Source of the DNA: Panthera uncia
Lineage: Eukaryota; Chordata; Mammalia; Carnivora; Felidae
Direction: 5' to 3'
Length of the DNA: 64,000 nucleotides
Assembly: GCF_023721935.1 (NCBI RefSeq)
Contig: NC_064810.1
Span: 47,981,667 to 48,045,666, forward strand
Numbering within the stretch: position 1 is the first letter of the stretch; each line of letters opens with the position of its first letter. The notes under the pieces are model-generated. The model was not told the DNA's origin, ran no database searches, and was given only the letters and a program-made list of their open reading frames with translations. Position numbers and translations under genes: made by a program. Below, piece by piece: positions 50,217-60,204 of this stretch.

Positions 50217-50794
50217 ATAGTTTATTTTGGTAACCCAAGTATGGTTATGGATCCTGAGGAACAGAGAAAAATAGTTACAGAATTTGCCCAAAATGCATGC
50301 TGAGAAAAACAAATGGAAAGTGAAAGAGGGAAATGTAAGATTAACTTGATAAAAGCAAGAGATAAATACTTTAATGAGATTTGTGTAATTCAAAGCATAC
50401 TAAAAACTGTCTACCAAGATGGCAATGGAAGGAAACATTGAAATGTGTGAGGATTTTTGGCTGCTCAAGTGCTTTTCATAGAAACTGTCCATGAAAAATA
50501 TTTTAGAGCATTAAATCACAGGTGTTCTCTGTGGTAACAAGAGAGAAAATACAACATAGCCCAGGAATCTCTAGGTCAGAACAGATAGTTTTAAATCTTC
50601 TCTACCATTTGTTATCATTGTGATCTTAAGTCCCTTCATGTATCGGCGGCTTCCCCTCCTCACTTATCAGTTAATAAGCATTGGTTATCACCAGAACCCA
50701 TGTCATGAGGACAGGAATTATGTTATGTACCCACACTGGTGGCACTATTCTAAGGCACAGCTTAAGAACCTGCATAAGAGACTGCAACAAATGC

Positions 50795-50878
50795 TTACAT
50801 TTGATGTTCTCTCACGAAAGCTACAAACTCAGGATCATTGGCATACAGTTCCAAAATTCTCATTCTTTCTTGAATTTC
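50795..50878 (-). CDS. IMPG2: IMPG2 last coding exon
   Basis: Terminal coding exon of 28 codons including TAA. The acceptor is TTCTTTTCTAAG|GAAATTC. It reads EIQERMRILELYANDPEF, then ends VAFVREHQM. It joins in phase 0 to the previous exon, whose last residues are SELSKE. This is the conserved C-terminal cytoplasmic end of IMPG2, the photoreceptor-matrix proteoglycan anchored in inner-segment membranes. The human protein, as I remember it, ends two or three residues later. No open-frame scan with a length cut-off would find this exon; it was located by homology and splice phase. Confidence 0.95.
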   Translation of the reverse strand, partial: EIQERMRILELYANDPEFVAFVREHQM

Positions 50879-51254
50879 CTTAGAAAAGAAAAAAACACCA
50901 TTAGAAAAACCCCAGCAGCTTTTTTTGAAGGAGTTCTCATTTTTTATAAGGAAGTGTGGATTTCTGGGCTACCCAGGGGAGAGCTATAGGACAGAATGGC
51001 CTTTTCAGAGAAATGAGGGTTTGGTTACTGCATGAACCACTCTGGATAACTCAGACATATATTCCTAAGGAAAGGAGGGAGGAAAGAGAGAGCATTTGCT
51101 AATAATGGAAAAAGAAAGCACTGGAGGGGGAAATTAGGTATAGCTCAGAATTGCATATCCCCTGCATACCACATCGACTGGAAGATATCATGAGGTAAAA
51201 AACTGACCAGGAAATATTTTTCACTCTTTCTTAAGGCCCATGTACTTTCATGTG

Positions 51255-51301
<47 letters not shown>

Positions 51302-51352
51302 CAGCAGCATCAGCAGCAGCAGCAGCAGCAACAGAAAAGCAAAGTTACCTAC
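50879..51352 (-). other. IMPG2: IMPG2 intron, last
   Basis: Short intron of 474 nt between the tail exons, with GT donor at 51351-51352 and AG acceptor at 50879-50880. It carries the compound TG/CTG microsatellite close to the donor and nothing else of note. Confidence 0.9.
51259..51334 (+). repeat. (CA)21 plus (CAG)n compound repeat
   Basis: Twenty-one CA units (51259-51300) are followed by GCAGCAGCAT and six more CAG units, ending near 51334. In the IMPG2 transcript it reads CTG repeats then TG repeats, starting about 20 nt after the exon end at 51353. Confidence 0.97.
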
Positions 51353-51551
51353 CTCTTTGGAAAGCTCACTGTTCTCATACATTTGCCTGATTTCTTCCCT
51401 GCTCAGACCACCAATCATCTCTCCACTTGCAGAGCTGTAGAAGGGGTTGTGAGGATAGGGCCCCTCATACTGCTCAGGTCCAGCTACATGGCTTTCATAC
51501 ACAGGGTACTTCACAGCATTTTCAATTGATGAGAGGCTGTCAGGCTGCCTG
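51353..51551 (-). CDS. IMPG2: IMPG2 exon: cytoplasmic tail
   Basis: Exon of 199 nt. Acceptor TTGCTCCAG|CAGGCAG and donor GAG|GTAGGT. It enters in phase 2, so the first base completes a Ser codon, and leaves in phase 0. The protein reads SRQPDSLSSIENAVKY, then PVYESH, GGLSREEIRQMYENSELSKE. This is the intracellular domain of IMPG2, rich in Ser, Tyr and acidic residues. The acceptor is a tandem CAGCAG; use of the second AG (exon start 51548) would remove one Ser and keep the frame. Relative to the human protein as I remember it, one Asn is missing before PVYESH. Confidence 0.96.
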
Positions 51552-52929
51552 CTGGAGCAAAAAAACAAAGGTATGGTTGATTGAGGTTTTTCAGATGCTC
51601 AACTACTTCAAAGACTATTTACCTGAAGCACGATTTCTATTGGGCAAGAAAAAGAGGTGAGCTGGATACAGATGTGGGGAGGTAACTATGAAAAATATTC
51701 AGATCAATCTCAAATATTATTTATCAGGTGTTATCATTTCCTGAACTACATGGCAAGTGCCCTATGGAATGACTATTTCATGTCTTATTTGTCTTTATTT
51801 GCCCCAAAATGCTTGTCAATAAATGTTGATGGGGAAATATGTCCTTCACCGTACAGTATTTCATTAAATGAATACAGTTCCATCATTCCCAGAGTATGCA
51901 AGTCAAAATCAGTATGCAACCTGAGTTGCATCAGTAAACAGAGAATTTGATAGAAAAGTAAATACAGGGAGACCTCAATGAAATTCCATTCAGATCTACA
52001 AATATTTACTGAGCATCGATTATGTGCCTAGGATTGTTCTAGATGCTGATGACACAAAGAGTTTGTTGGAACCCTGTCCTGAATACACTCTAAAGCAAAA
52101 TCAGAAATAATAAAAAAAAATGTAACAACAATGATGGAAGTATGTCCTGGGTGCTCTAGGAACCTAGGAGAGTTGTCTCCCAGCCATGCCAGAAAATGAG
52201 GACAGGTAACCTGAACCTGAAGCAGCAGATCTTACAGACTCGAGTAGCACAGAAGCAAAGTAAAACCAAGGATCACGATCACATAACAACTAAAAGGTCT
52301 TTGAATCTCTATCCTACTAGGAAGAGCAGGTTTCATTTCCCCCATTAATGAAGCTACTAAACAGAGAAACAGATTTTAGTTCTTGTCAGATTCTTACCCA
52401 GATTTACAATCTAGCTAATTACCACTGGTAAGAGCCAAAAGGGAACAAACTAACAGATCTGGTCTTCACACAGAGGTCTCACCTCAGTTCCATCACCCTT
52501 CTAATTCCTCCCCAATGGCAAAACAGGCCTTCTGGCCACATTCAACAATGACATTCCTTCAGTGTGTCTTGAGATTCATGAATGCCTCCCTGACTTTGCT
52601 CATGCTCATTCAATTAACCACGCCCCCACCAGCAAACATCTACCCTCCTGTCCAGCTAAATATCATAACCATCATTAAAACTTCTAAGACACTCTCCCAG
52701 GCCAAATGAATTAATCCCTCATCTAGGCCCCTTAGCATCTTATTCATACTCCTGTTTACATTTGTTTCCAATCTGACACCCTTTGAGGATAGGGACCATG
52801 TTTTTATTCAACTTTATAGCTTCCTCTCCTCCAACCAGATCCATATATCCAATAGGGCATTTAGTAAGTACAAAATAAATGAATAAAAGGAGTATTTTAT
52901 TCCATTAGAGAGCAATTTTCTTTATATAC
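51552..52929 (-). other. IMPG2: IMPG2 intron with L2 remnants
   Basis: Intron between the transmembrane and tail exons. About 51985-52110 ('atatttactgagcatcgatt', 'gtgcctaggattgttctaga') resembles L2 in reverse. About 52560-52885 ('tttgaggatagggaccatgt', 'aaataaatgaataaaag') resembles the L2 3' end forward. No other gene is seen. Confidence 0.7.
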
Positions 52930-53118
52930 CTGCTGGGCCTCTCTCTCTCTCTCCTAACATGATGAGTCTGAAGAGTCCTGACGAGGAAGAAGACAACAGC
53001 AGACGAAACAAGGACAAGTCCAACCACAGAGGCAATGGTGATGCCTATTACCAGGGGCTCAGACACAAACTCCTCACAGTGCTCACCTCGGTACCACCAG
53101 TTCTCACCCACCCGGCAT
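52930..53118 (-). CDS. IMPG2: IMPG2 exon: EGF end and transmembrane helix
   Basis: Exon of 189 nt, acceptor CTCATTACAG|ATGCCGG and donor AGCAG|GTATAT, entering and leaving in phase 2. It encodes the last two cysteines of the second EGF-like domain (CRVGENWWYRGEHC). The single membrane span follows (VIGITIASVVGLVLVSSAVV, then FFL), and then a basic juxtamembrane stretch (VRTLQTHHVRRERERPS). The span makes IMPG2 a type I membrane proteoglycan. The last codons contain a (GA)7 microsatellite, giving RERER directly before the donor. The human juxtamembrane sequence, from memory, is about three residues longer. Confidence 0.97.
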
Positions 53119-54361
53119 CTGTAATGAGAAGAGACAAAGTCCAAAAACAGAACCACTGTGCTGAAAACAACAATGGCAGAACTTTGGTGGGACCGGGGAA
53201 AGGTAGTGAAATAAATACTGACCATGTGAAGCTTCAGTAAAGGAGTGAACATAACAGGTTAAGTGATTATACAATTTAAGGTTGTGATTAATGGCTGGTG
53301 CCGACCTGGCAGGTCTTCCATGACGATTTGTAATTGACTAAATAAAAGACTGACTAGACCGAAAGAAAGTACTCTATTTAACTTTCTTATTTACACTTAA
53401 CAAAACACAGGCCCACGAAGGAAAGTGACTATGAGATCACACAATTAGTCAGCAACAAATCTGGGCCTAGACTCCAGTCTCCGAACTCCTCATCTCCTTT
53501 CACCACACTGCAGAGATTCCCCCAACCCTGAGGCCCCAGGCTTGGGCAAAAGTGTCTTCAATTCCCAGAGCAGCAAGAAAATGACTGCTTTTCAAAATAA
53601 TATTAATTTCTCTGGAAATCAGAAAACTATTTTTCCTTGGAGTTTTCTAGTTCAACTTTATATTTTTTCATTCAAAAGAGTCTGATCATCCCCCCCTATG
53701 TTCTCTGTGTCTGGCATCTATACCAAAATTCACCCATTTTGATGTTCACAAACCATCTTCTTATTCATGTTTCTCCCATTTATTCTAAGCGTTTTCTCCA
53801 TTTACATCCATGTGACTAGTTGTTGTGTAGTTCAGAGGTTGACTAGTTCTGTTTTGTTTAAGGGAAATGAGTAGAGGAGAATGGTCAGGCTACCTGAATC
53901 TGCTCGTCTGTCTGTGGACTTTCTTAGGCTCTGCCTTTTAAAAAAAATGGATCTTAGGAACTTTATTTTTGAATACTCAGTAGGACCAAGAGCAGCTCAA
54001 AGCCTTTAACAACACATCCAAGAGGACCACAAAAACTTCACAGTATAAAGTATTAATCTTATGCCTAACAACACAGTGAACACCAACTACTGCAAGTACT
54101 CTCCAAGTAAGACATATTTAAATAATGTTCTTCTTATAGCTTCCTAAAAGTATAAAGTAAAATAACCAATTGAACTGGGTATAATTCAGGCCTATTAACT
54201 GACCCAGTCTTCACATGAGAACTAGATGGCATCCATCTATTGCCTAGATATAACTTTTATAGTAAATATTGCTATGATTATCCTAAAGTCATAGGTGTAG
54301 ACAATGACTACAGAGGAAGTTACCTATAACCTTGGGAAGCCAAAATCTCTATGCAACATAC
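53119..54361 (-). other. IMPG2: IMPG2 intron
   Basis: Intron with one MIR-like piece in reverse at about 53385-53495 ('gtgactatgagatcacacaa', 'agcaacaaatctgggcctag'). Nothing else is recognised. Confidence 0.75.
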
Positions 54362-54572
54362 CTACAAATGGCCCCATGTCCAGGCATAATGTCACACTTT
54401 CCATCATTCAAGCAGAAGTCAGGCTGTAGGTCACAGAGACTCTGACAGGGCAGTTCTTCCACACTCAGGTACCCAGGGTAGCATCTGCACTCTGCTTCTC
54501 CACTCCAGGGGTTGACTAAACACTCAGAAAATTCATTGCATGCCTGAAACTTGCAAGGGTTGGCTTGATCAC
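54362..54572 (-). CDS. IMPG2: IMPG2 exon: EGF-like domains
   Basis: Exon of 211 nt, acceptor ATTTTAG|GTGATC and donor TGTAG|GTATGT, entering in phase 1 and leaving in phase 2. It encodes GDQANPCKFQACNEFSEC, a spacer ending CRCYPGYLSVEELPC, then the second module SLCDLQPDFCLNDGKC up to GHGAIC. The paired cysteines form one complete EGF-like domain and most of a second, completed by the next exon. These extracellular modules lie between the SEA domain and the membrane. No cysteine of the pattern appears lost. Confidence 0.97.
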
Positions 54573-55616
54573 CTAAAATATCAAACAAACCAGAGAATTA
54601 TACAAGAAAAGGCAAAATACAGGGGCTGGGATACATGAAGCCCCTCCAGTAACACTCTCCCACTGCAAAGTACCAGAGGGCAACCCCATTCCTGAACCAT
54701 TAAAGTATACCATCACCACCAATACCACAAAAAATTCTCACCCATCCTTGGATTGATGAACTTTTGTCAAATTTTCTGAAACCCAGAACTAAAGTATAAA
54801 ACCCAATGACCTGGGTTTTTTTTTACATTTTTTATCAAAGAAGCATGTGGAAGCCTTAAAACACATGCCATGTAATTATCAATCTAAATTCAACATAGTT
54901 TTCATATACCATTCATTTGCACCAACCCTAACCTACTATAGTAGTTACAGTACTACCTGTGTTCTGTATACAATGCTAAATGCCAGTTCTCCACACTGAG
55001 AACATGGGATGAGGAAACAGAGCCCAGAGAAGAACTGATAGGAGCCTCAGGGGTGGATATAACCCAATAAGAGTAGCTAAGAACATCTGAAATTTGCTGA
55101 AGCCAATGTGAGAAAAATAAATCACCCCTATACCACCTGAGGCCATTCCCAATAATATTTTGACTTCAGTAACTATTTTTCTTTATTATATGAGAAAAAA
55201 TAAAAATTTTAAATAATTATGACAATAACAAGTCAAAAGTGATACAAGACAATGACCATGATGGGTCTTCTATCCTACCGAAGAACATCCCACTATATGT
55301 CTTCACTGATAAACAGCAATCTGTGAGTGGCAAATGGTGACACAGATACCAAAGACAGGTGAAATAGGTGGAGATGATCCATAGACTCATCTAGATGAAA
55401 AATCATGAAGTTTAGCCAAAAGGCTAAGGGGAGCTAAAAAAAATAAAGAGCATAGTCTCTGTTTCCAGAGAAACTAATATGGTTTTGAGAATCAATGATT
55501 TCCTTGCTGCTCTGGAGATTAAAGATACCCTGCACAAATCTGTGGTCTTGGACTTTGGATCTCTGCAGCTTATTTTCCTTTATCCTATGAAGGAATGTGG
55601 AGATGAGCGCAGTTGA

Positions 55617-56063
55617 ATAGTATAGCCCCCAAAATTCATGTCCACTCAGAACCTCAGAATATGACCTTATTTGGAAACAGGTTCTTTGCAGATATGATCA
55701 AGTTAAGATGAAGTCATATTTGATTAGGGTGGACCCTAACCCAATAACTGATGTCCTTAAAAGAAAAGGGAAATTTGAACACAGAGACACAAACACACAG
55801 AAAAGAAGGCCATATAAAGATGGAGACAGAGACTGGCATGATGCATCCATAAGTCAAGATCATCGAGGATTGTCGACAAACACCAGAAGCTTGAAGGAGG
55901 CAAGGAAGGAATTTTTCTTAGAGCTTTCAGAGGAAATGTGGCCCTACCAAACACCTTGATTTTGGATTTCTAGCTTCCAGAACTATGAGAGAATAAAGTG
56001 CTATGTTGTTACAAACCAATCAGTTTGTGGTTCTTTGTTATAGCAGCCCTAGGACATTAATAT
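55617..56063 (+). mobile_element. MLT1-type LTR (ERVL-MaLR)
   Basis: 'cccccaaaattcatgtccac', 'atgaccttatttggaaacag', 'attagggtggaccctaaccc', 'ccagaactatgagagaataa' and 'cagtttgtggttctttgtta' match a forward MLT1-class LTR in order, including its AATAAA. It is an ancient solo LTR, antisense to IMPG2, with no retroviral coding sequence. Confidence 0.75.
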
Positions 56064-57399
56064 AAGAGACACTAATAAGATGCTCTTATAACAAGGAGAG
56101 CATCCAAATGTGATGACAGATGGGCAGTTTCTATATGCAGGATTCATCTGTGTATTTCCTAAGTCTATGCATCTTTACCCTAGTATTCATTTTGTCACTC
56201 TGTAATGAGAAAATAATCTAATCTTAGACGTGAAGAAAAGGAGTGTATATAGGGGGTGGGAAGGATGGTATTGTGTGGCTCCCTTTTCTTGATAAAAGTT
56301 CAAAAATTTCTGAAACATGACGTGAAAACAAGTAAGGCAAGAGACAAGTCAGCCTTGTCTCTAGTCCATCTTGGGATAAAATAGTGTTTTAATTGGAAGT
56401 CTTTTAACTAAAAATATGCATGCTATAGGAAAATACCTACTTAGAAATTTGAAAACTTCGTGGCCATTCTATGTGGGTATAGGTGAATGTTTTTGCAGGA
56501 GGGAGGGAAGGAAAATAGAGTATAAGAGGAAAAAAAAAATCTTGCTCCCTTTTGCTTCCAGACTGAGAAAAACCAAGACTAATATATAATCATGTAAATA
56601 AAAGGCTGTAGTTTGAAGGTCTCTTTCTAGGTCTTTGTGCGGGTTGAAGGTGAGGATGCCCAGAATGCATGACCCTCTGTTTGGAAGAATCAAAGGTAGA
56701 CTTAGAGCTCAGCTTAAGATAGGAGACAGGATCTAAATTGTAGAATGAATACATTCTGGTTTTTTTCCCCAGTAGAATGCTAAGAGAAGGATTTATGGGT
56801 TCAGGAAAATAAGAGTGAAGGAAATGTGAAGAGGGTCTGGAAAGACAGCAAGAGCAGCCAGAATAACATGGTAGCTGACTGGGTCCTGGAGAAAAAGTTG
56901 GCCAGTAAGAGACGCCTTTGAAAGATTTGCTGAGGAATTTAGGATGGTTAAGCCTAATAGTAATATGCTTAAGCCACCTGCAACGCTACAATAAAGCCTC
57001 TTCCATCACCCTCATACCATCGGCAAATATCTGACAGAATCAACTACCTTGGGTTAGAGGTGTTCTGGGAAGTGAAAAACGGAACTGTGATCTGCGTTGG
57101 GTTAACATAAAGAACAACCACATGGGTCAAAGTAAATGTGACTGGAAACTCAGCTCAACTAACTCAGAGCTGGAGATAATTAAGAAATATTTAAATTCCC
57201 GGATAATTCCTAGAGATAGTGAGAGTGAGAAGGCCGTGAATGCAGGTTTTACACTGCACAAGGGAGAGGCTGATTCCAGTTCATTTGAATATTAAAGGAA
57301 AAGGTGACCCTATAAACCTAGATGACTTGCCATGCAGCTGACATGTGAGTTACACACAAAACTGAAGTGAACGCACTTCTTTATTGTAATTCTCTCTAT

Positions 57400-57608
57400 T
57401 TTTTATTTTTTCAATGTTTATTCATTTCTGAGAGAGACAGAGACAGAGCAGGGGAGGGGCAAAGAGAGACGGAGACACAGAATCCAAAGCAGGCTCCAGG
57501 CTCTGAGCGGTCAGCACAGAATCTGATACAGGGCTCAAACCCATGAACTGTGAGTTCATGACCTGAGCCAAAGTCGGACACTTAACTGACTGAGCCACCC
57601 AGGCGCCC
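57400..57608 (-). mobile_element. Carnivore tRNA-SINE
   Basis: Reverse-oriented SINE from 'ttcaatgtttattcatttct' to head complement 'gccacccaggcgcccc'. Flanks 'tattgtaattctc' and 'tattataatctct' are an aged duplication. Sense to IMPG2, inside an intron. Confidence 0.94.
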
Positions 57609-57716
57609 CTATTATAATCTCTTTAAAAAGAAGTAGGTGGACTTTTGCAAAAGTTGTATAAATCATAACTGTTTGTATTTGTGTGGGTAGTCAAATGTTT
57701 TTGCATGGTTTTTGGT

Positions 57717-57960
57717 TTTTTTTTTTGTTTTTTTTTTTTTTTTAATTTTTTTTTCAACGTTTTTTTTTTATTTTTGGGACAGAGAGAGACAGAGCATGAA
57801 CGGGGGAGGGGCAGAGAGAGAGGGAGACACAGAATCGGAAACAGGCTCCAGGCTCCGAGCCATCAGCCCAGAGCCTGACGCGGGGCTCGAACTCACGGAC
57901 CGCGAGATCGTGACCTGGCTGAAGTCGGACGCTCAACCGACTGCGCCACCCAGGCGCCCC
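57717..57960 (-). mobile_element. Young felid tRNA-SINE
   Basis: Reverse-oriented, CpG-rich copy ('gacgcggggctcgaactcac', 'ctgcgccacccaggcgcccc') with a very long T-rich tail complement. An 11-bp duplication (catggtttttg) is present at about 57706-57716 and 57961-57971. It is the same young subfamily as 17244-17469. Confidence 0.95.
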
Positions 57961-59223
57961 CATGGTTTTTGTTTAATCCTTAGACTAGCCCCCATGAAAT
58001 ATATAGACCAGGTAATAATACTATCCCGATTTAACATATAAGTACTAAGCCTCAGAGATAAAATAGCTCATCTGGAGTTACACAAATGACAAACAGCAGA
58101 GCAGAGGCAAGAAACCAGGCCTTCCAAATTATAATTAATTTCTTCTTCCACTGCCCCACACTTTCCTCATTTTGAATGAATGATGTTCCTTCAAAAATTT
58201 CAAAGGGAAGAATGTTGGCTTTTCTCCCAGTTAAAGAATAGTGTTGACTCCCAAACCAGTTTGAGAGTAAAAGGCACTAGAGAAATACAAACCTAGGCAT
58301 TTCACCTTACTCCTACTCAAAATCACTGTTCTCTCTATGGAAGGAAAAAGAGAACAAAGTTTGAGGATCCAACAGTATCCTCTGCATCCAAATGTTCCAA
58401 ATAAAAACAATGGTTTATTTCAGCCAGTCACAGTATTTTTGAGTATCTCTTACATGCAAGATACTGTGCTAGGTTTGGGCCAGAAAGTGATTAATAAATC
58501 AGACAAGTCTCTGTCCTTGTGGATAGCTCAACTGGAAAAATAGCCACAAAGCAACTATGTGCATAAATAATCATTATTACAAAAGTTATACACTCTATAG
58601 CAGGAAAGAATATTATATTACAGGAAAGACTAAAAGGAAAGATCCAATCCAGATTATGGGTGAGTCAGTGAAAATCTTGAGGAAAAAACATTTGAACTGA
58701 GGCATAAAAGGTGAACAGAAATCAGCAGAGAGGGGAAAGAGTTTTAGGCAACAGGGACAGTAAGTATATGCAAAGTTTCTTGCAAGTTTCTTGAATCTGA
58801 AGAAGTAAAACAAGCTAATTTGAGTACAATATGGTGAGCAAAGAAGTTAGTTTCACTGGATGATACGGGGAAAAAAATAGGGACCAGAGCTCATGGCTAT
58901 TGAATCAGGCAGCCACTGAAGATTTCAAGTAGGGAAGTGAAATAATCTGATTGATGTTTTAGAAAGAGCACCCTGGCTGCGGTCTGTATAGGGGAGGGGA
59001 ATAAGACAGGTAGTGGGGAAACTGGTTCAAACGAAAGGTGATAATGAAGTACACAGATTTAAGACATATTTAGAATTTTCAGAATTAATATAAGTTTGGG
59101 GGTGATGGAAACTGAGTTATCAGAATGACTTCCCAGGTTTCTGGCTTAAGTAGGTGAGTGAATATGGCTTTCATTTCTCAAGACAGTGAAGCTGACAGAA
59201 GGATTCAATTTACTTAAAAGATG

Positions 59224-59273
59224 CCTGCTTCGAATTCTGTGTCTCCCTCTCTTTCTGCCACTCCCCTGCTTGT

Positions 59274-59318
<45 letters not shown>

Positions 59319-59337
59319 AATAAATAAGCATTAATAA
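59224..59337 (+). mobile_element. SINE 3' half with expanded (CT)n
   Basis: Only the 3' half of a carnivore SINE is present ('cctgcttcgaattctgtgtc' onward), with its CT tract expanded to 41 bases (59275-59315) and tail AAATAAATAA. 5' truncation or deletion removed the tRNA part. Confidence 0.88.
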
Positions 59338-59721
59338 ATGTGGAGAGTTACTGACATTTATATAAGATTTACAATAATGGAAATGGATAAAACAGCTTAG
59401 GAAAGTAATATAGAAGGAAAGAGAGTGCAAATCTTTTGGGTTTGGCAACTCAGAGATGAGTAGAGCAGATCCAGGGGATAAGTAAAAGAAAGCTAGACAG
59501 AGCAGGTAGAAAATGGAATGGGGAAAAAAAAGAAAAGAAAAGGGAATGGGAGGTAAACAAGGTAATACATGTGAACAACCCTTTTTAAAAGAGAATGATA
59601 TTGATGTCCTTTGAAGAGATCATTTAATAATTACCAAGATGTGGAGATTCTGCCTGACATAATACTCTTTTTCCTACAAGTATTGAATTTACCTTGATTC
59701 ACTATAGAAGAAAATGCACAA

Positions 59722-59915
59722 AGCATAAGAGACTGTTAAAAACTGAGAACAAACTGAGGGTTGATAGGGGGTGGGAGGGAGGGGAGGGTGGGTGATGGGT
59801 ATTGAGGAGGGCACCTTTTGGGATGAGCACTGGGTGTTGTATGGAAACCAATTTGACAATAAACTTCATATATTGAAAAAAAAAAGAATTTAGGAGAAAA
59901 AAAAAAAGAAGAAGA
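59722..59915 (+). mobile_element. 5'-truncated LINE-1 3' end
   Basis: The last ~150 nt of L1 ('gagaacaaactgagggttga', 'gatgagcactgggtgttgta', 'ccaatttgacaataaac'), an A-tail, the short spacer 'gaatttaggag', and a second A/GAA-rich tail. A perfect 16-bp target duplication (agaagaaaatgcacaa) lies at 59706-59721 and 59916-59931. It ends about 70 nt from the donor of the SEA exon and is antisense to IMPG2. Confidence 0.95.
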
Positions 59916-59984
59916 AGAAGAAAATGCACAAGAATAATAACCGGATTCTATTAAGAAACCACCATCAGCATTCAATACCATTAC

Positions 59985-60204
59985 CTGATTCCACATCGAG
60001 GGAGTATTTATCAATAGCCAAGTTCATGGTCTGGTAGGCCGTGGTACAGAAGTCTTCCAGAATCATGTATACAGCATTGTTGACATTAGGAGGGACAGAC
60101 TTGGCAAACTTCATTCGGCTGTTCACCACAATACTGCCATTTCTAAAGTTCAGGATTTCTAAATTCTGGAACCCTGTGAGATTTGACTGGAGGTAGGGAA
60201 CCAG
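59985..60204 (-). CDS. IMPG2: IMPG2 exon: second SEA domain
   Basis: Exon of 220 nt, acceptor TTGTAG|CTGGTTC and donor TCAG|GTAATG, phase 0 in and phase 1 out. It reads LVPYLQSNLTGFQNLEILNF, then RNGSIVVNSRMKFAKSVPP, and ends near NLAIDKYSLDVES. It forms most of the membrane-proximal SEA domain, whose first strand is in the previous exon. GSIVV (60124-60138) corresponds to the G-S-V-V-V autoproteolysis site of SEA domains. NLT and NGS are N-glycosylation sequons. Confidence 0.96.

Larger units (their letters stand above)
47656..50794 (-). other. IMPG2: Likely IMPG2 3' UTR region
   Basis: This is the sequence directly downstream of the IMPG2 stop codon. How much is in the mature mRNA cannot be told from sequence. 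It holds an L1 fragment (49127-49541, antisense to the gene) and a SINE (50020-50216, sense to the gene). A threefold TTTCAAAGGCA repeat (48810-48846) is also present. No long open frame or downstream exon is visible. Confidence 0.5.
54573..59984 (-). other. IMPG2: IMPG2 intron with several insertions
   Basis: The largest intron in the window. It holds an MLT1-type LTR (55617-56063), SINEs at 57400-57608, 57717-57960 and 59224-59337, MIR- and L2-like pieces (about 57985-58120 and 58435-58560) and an L1 3' end at 59722-59915. About 58560-59160 also looks like old interspersed-repeat sequence that I cannot name. No further exon is supported. Confidence 0.8.

Noticed and set aside
52954..53252. 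Start codon at 53252 as a separate small membrane protein
   Set aside because: The upstream part is intronic; the conserved sequence begins only after the acceptor at 53119-53120.
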